Assembly (NCBI RefSeq): GCF_030398385.1
Contig: NZ_JAOAOQ010000008.1
Span: 1 to 64,000 of the forward strand
Direction of reading: 5' to 3'
Length of the DNA stretch: 64,000 nt
Source of the DNA: Aquibium sp. ELW1220
Lineage (GTDB): Bacteria > Pseudomonadota > Alphaproteobacteria > Rhizobiales > Rhizobiaceae
Part shown: positions 61,898 through 64,000 of the stretch, in pieces
Layout: every line of letters begins with the position of its first letter
Numbering within the stretch: the stretch's first letter is position 1
Program-made: the position numbers and the translations under genes
The notes under the pieces: generated by a model
Told to the model about the DNA's origin: nothing
Seen by the model: only the letters and a program-made list of their open reading frames with translations
The model's database searches: none

Positions 61898-63361
61898 ATG
61901 ACCGGCATGCGACCGGAGGGGGACGACGTTCCCGTCCTCGTCCTCTTCAGGCACGACCTTAGGCTCGCCGACAATCGGGCGCTCGGTGCGGCCGTGGCGT
62001 CCGGCAGGGCCGTGCTTCCCGTCTTCATCCTTGACGAGGAAAGCCCGGGGGTCCGGCCGGTCGGCGGCGCCCGCCGCTGGTGGCTGCACCATTCGCTGAC
62101 CGCGCTGTCGCGCGACCTCCAAGACAGGGGCGCCCGCCTCGTCCTGCGGCGGGGCCGCACGCGCGCCGTCGTCGAATCGCTGATCCGGGAAACCGGCGCC
62201 GACCGCGTCGTCTGGAACCGGCGCTACGATCCCCCCGGCGCGGCGGTCGATGCCGCGCTCAAGGAGGCCCTGCGAAGCCAGGGCATCGATTGCGAGAGCT
62301 TCGAAGGCCAGCTCCTGCACGAACCGACGCGCCTCAGGACGGGAGCCGGCGGGCCTTACCGGGTCTATTCACCCTTCTGGCGGGCGCTGATGGCGGAGCC
62401 GGCGCCGCGAGCGCCGATCGAAGCGCCGAAAGCCATCCGCGGCCATCGCGGCACGGTCGCGGGCGACGAACTCCAGAGCTGGAGCCTGCTGCCGACCCGG
62501 CCGGACTGGTCAGGTGGGCTGCGGGCCGAATGGACGCCCGGCGAGGCGGGCGCGATGGCGCGGCTGCGGGTCTTCCTCGCCGCCGCGATCGACGGCTACG
62601 GCGACAACCGCGACCGGCCGGGCCTTCCCTCGACGTCGCGGCTGTCGCCACACGTCGCGCACGGCGAGATCACGCCTTTCCAGATCTGGCAGGCGGTGGA
62701 GGAGGCGCGCGACGCGATTCCCGCCCACGACGCCGAGAAATTTCGCAAGGAAGTCGTCTGGCGCGAATTCTCCTATCATCTCCTGTTCCACAACCCCGAC
62801 CTCGCCGAACGGAACTACAATCGCGACTTCGACGGTTTCCGCTGGCGCCCGTCCGGCGATCTCGTGGAAGCCTGGCAGCAGGGCCGCACCGGCTATCCGA
62901 TCGTCGACGCCGGCATGCGCGAACTCTGGCAGACGGGGTGGATGCACAACCGGGTGCGGATGATCTGCGCCTCCTTCCTCATCAAGCACCTGCTGCAGGA
63001 CTGGCGCGAGGGCGAGCGCTGGTTCTGGGACACGCTGGTCGACGCGGATGCCGCCAGCAATGCCGCAAGCTGGCAGTGGGTCGCGGGCTCGGGCGCCGAC
63101 GCCGCACCCTACTTCCGCATCTTCAACCCAATCCTCCAGGGGGAGAAGTTCGATGGCGACGGCGACTACGTGCGCCGCTACGTGCCCGAACTCGACCGCG
63201 TGCCCAACCGCTTCCTGCACAAGCCGGGCGATGCCCCTGCCCTCTTGCTTGCCGAGGCCGGCGTGAAACTCGGCCGTGAATATCCCGTACCTGTCGTCGA
63301 GCACGCTCAATCCCGCGACAGGGCGATGGCTGCCTACAATGCATTGAGAGGATCCGCATGA
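61898..63361 (+). CDS. phrB: Deoxyribodipyrimidine photolyase (class I)
   Basis: A 487-residue flavoenzyme that uses light to repair pyrimidine dimers. Residues 10-140 are the antenna domain (VLVLFRHDLRLADNRAL...). The C-terminal FAD domain has LSPHVAHGEITPFQIW, then WREFSYHLLFHNPDL, the segment GYPIVDAGMRELWQTGWMHNR, and ASNAASWQWVAGSGADAAPYFR with the Trp and Asn that contact FAD and the lesion. Its stop overlaps the next start (ATGA), so an FAD oxidoreductase is coupled to it. Confidence 0.95.
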   Translation: MTGMRPEGDDVPVLVLFRHDLRLADNRALGAAVASGRAVLPVFILDEESPGVRPVGGARRWWLHHSLTALSRDLQDRGARLVLRRGRTRAVVESLIRETGADRVVWNRRYDPPGAAVDAALKEALRSQGIDCESFEGQLLHEPTRLRTGAGGPYRVYSPFWRALMAEPAPRAPIEAPKAIRGHRGTVAGDELQSWSLLPTRPDWSGGLRAEWTPGEAGAMARLRVFLAAAIDGYGDNRDRPGLPSTSRLSPHVAHGEITPFQIWQAVEEARDAIPAHDAEKFRKEVVWREFSYHLLFHNPDLAERNYNRDFDGFRWRPSGDLVEAWQQGRTGYPIVDAGMRELWQTGWMHNRVRMICASFLIKHLLQDWREGERWFWDTLVDADAASNAASWQWVAGSGADAAPYFRIFNPILQGEKFDGDGDYVRRYVPELDRVPNRFLHKPGDAPALLLAEAGVKLGREYPVPVVEHAQSRDRAMAAYNALRGSA

Positions 63362-64000
63362 GCATCGTCACACTGGACCGCGCCAACCACCGCGGCCGGA
63401 AGAGAATTGCCGTCGTCGGGTCCGGCATTTCGGGAGCCTCGGCGGCCTGGGCGTTGCATGCGGGGCACGACGTGACGCTTTTCGAGGCGGACGCCCGTGC
63501 AGGCGGACATACCGCCACCGTCGACGTCGACTACGACGGCACGACCATACCGGTCGACACCGGCTTCATCGTCTACAACGAACTCAACTATCCCGAACTC
63601 AAGGCGTTGTTTGCCCATCTCGGCGTCGCCACGCACGAGAGCAACATGGGCTTCTCGCTGTCGCTCGACGGCGGGCGCCGCGAGTGGAGCGGCCAGACCT
63701 ACCGCTCGATCTTCGCCCAGAAGCGCAACGTCTTCTCCCCCTCCTTCCTCTGGATGCTGCGGGAGATCCTGCGCTTCAACCGCCAGTGCATCCAGGATCG
63801 CGAGGCCGGCCTGCTCGGCGGCGTCACGATCGGGCAGTATCTCCAGACCCGGAAGTTCTCGGCCGAGTTCCGCGACGACTACCTGATCCCGATGGCCGCC
63901 GCGATCTGGTCGACACCGCGCGTCAAGATGCTCGACTTCCCGGCCGCGACCTTTGTCTCCTTCTTCGAGAACCACCGCCTCATCCACAACGAGCGGCCGA
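63358..64000 (+). CDS. FAD-dependent oxidoreductase, cut by the window edge
   Basis: The first 214 residues are visible. The N-terminus has the dinucleotide fold KRIAVVGSGISGASAAWAL, followed by LFEADARAGGHTATVDV and VDTGFIVYNELNYPELKALF, a family often annotated as amine oxidase/NAD(P)-binding protein. In many alphaproteobacteria it lies with a photolyase, a DUF1365 protein and a cyclopropane-fatty-acid synthase in a light/singlet-oxygen stress set. The four-base overlap with phrB supports that arrangement here; the rest lies beyond base 64000. Confidence 0.88.
   Translation, partial: MSIVTLDRANHRGRKRIAVVGSGISGASAAWALHAGHDVTLFEADARAGGHTATVDVDYDGTTIPVDTGFIVYNELNYPELKALFAHLGVATHESNMGFSLSLDGGRREWSGQTYRSIFAQKRNVFSPSFLWMLREILRFNRQCIQDREAGLLGGVTIGQYLQTRKFSAEFRDDYLIPMAAAIWSTPRVKMLDFPAATFVSFFENHRLIHNERP

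Overview
The window is high-GC DNA from an alphaproteobacterium, most likely order Hyphomicrobiales (Rhizobiales) and near Mesorhizobium/Phyllobacteriaceae. This rests on gene order and lineage proteins: pyrB-pyrC'-plsY-dprA, coaD-ppi-ppi-queA-tgt, gatC-gatA near ruvX, a MipZ ATPase, a BA14K protein and several small proteins typical of that order. The assignment is inferred from protein families, not from a marker phylogeny.

Region 1 (1-7961) is the right end of a prophage. It holds a compact late block (capsid-associated protein, HNH nuclease, head-tail connector, small and large terminase, tape measure), an inverted AbiJ-like cargo gene, and two small genes near the end. One small gene sits under a textbook alphaproteobacterial LexA box. 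The element sits inside dusA: the first part of dusA survives at 7933-8067 on the minus strand and stops exactly where phage DNA begins.

Region 2 (8394-16604) is a MarR regulator divergent from an eight-gene run: a PotDABC-like ABC importer, a CE4/PuuE-like hydrolase, two short-chain dehydrogenases and an amidase. Together they look like an uptake and breakdown pathway for an amide or imide compound that I cannot name. Region 3 (16952-23921) is accessory: LysR with a SnoaL-like protein and an SDR, an OhrR-like regulator divergent from a secreted hydrolase, a class III cyclase, and exported DUF3179 and DUF302 proteins.

Region 4 (24170-32890) holds core metabolism: dprA, plsY, a degenerate dihydroorotase paralogue, pyrB, glycerol kinase and its DeoR/GlpR regulator, a PLP decarboxylase and an HpaR-like regulator. 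Region 5 (32885-37464) is the Anbu operon (proteasome-like peptidase, transglutaminase-like protein, alpha-E protein, circularly permuted ATP-grasp). It is split by a roughly 600 bp cassette carrying a four-helix-bundle (S23/bIVP-type) gene between inverted arrays of a GTGAGTA heptamer. This cassette is the most unusual structure in the window.

Region 6 (37725-49430) is mostly housekeeping: tgt (with a degraded zinc site), queA, two cyclophilins, coaD, a D,D-carboxypeptidase, a DnaJ/VWA/MipZ group and L-serine dehydratase. Region 7 (49713-64000) holds membrane proteins, a P450, gatA/gatC with an acetyltransferase between them, ruvX, an AEC transporter, an AidB-like dehydrogenase, a BA14K protein, a DNA photolyase and the start of an FAD oxidoreductase that runs off the right edge. 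I see no rRNA, tRNA or CRISPR array.
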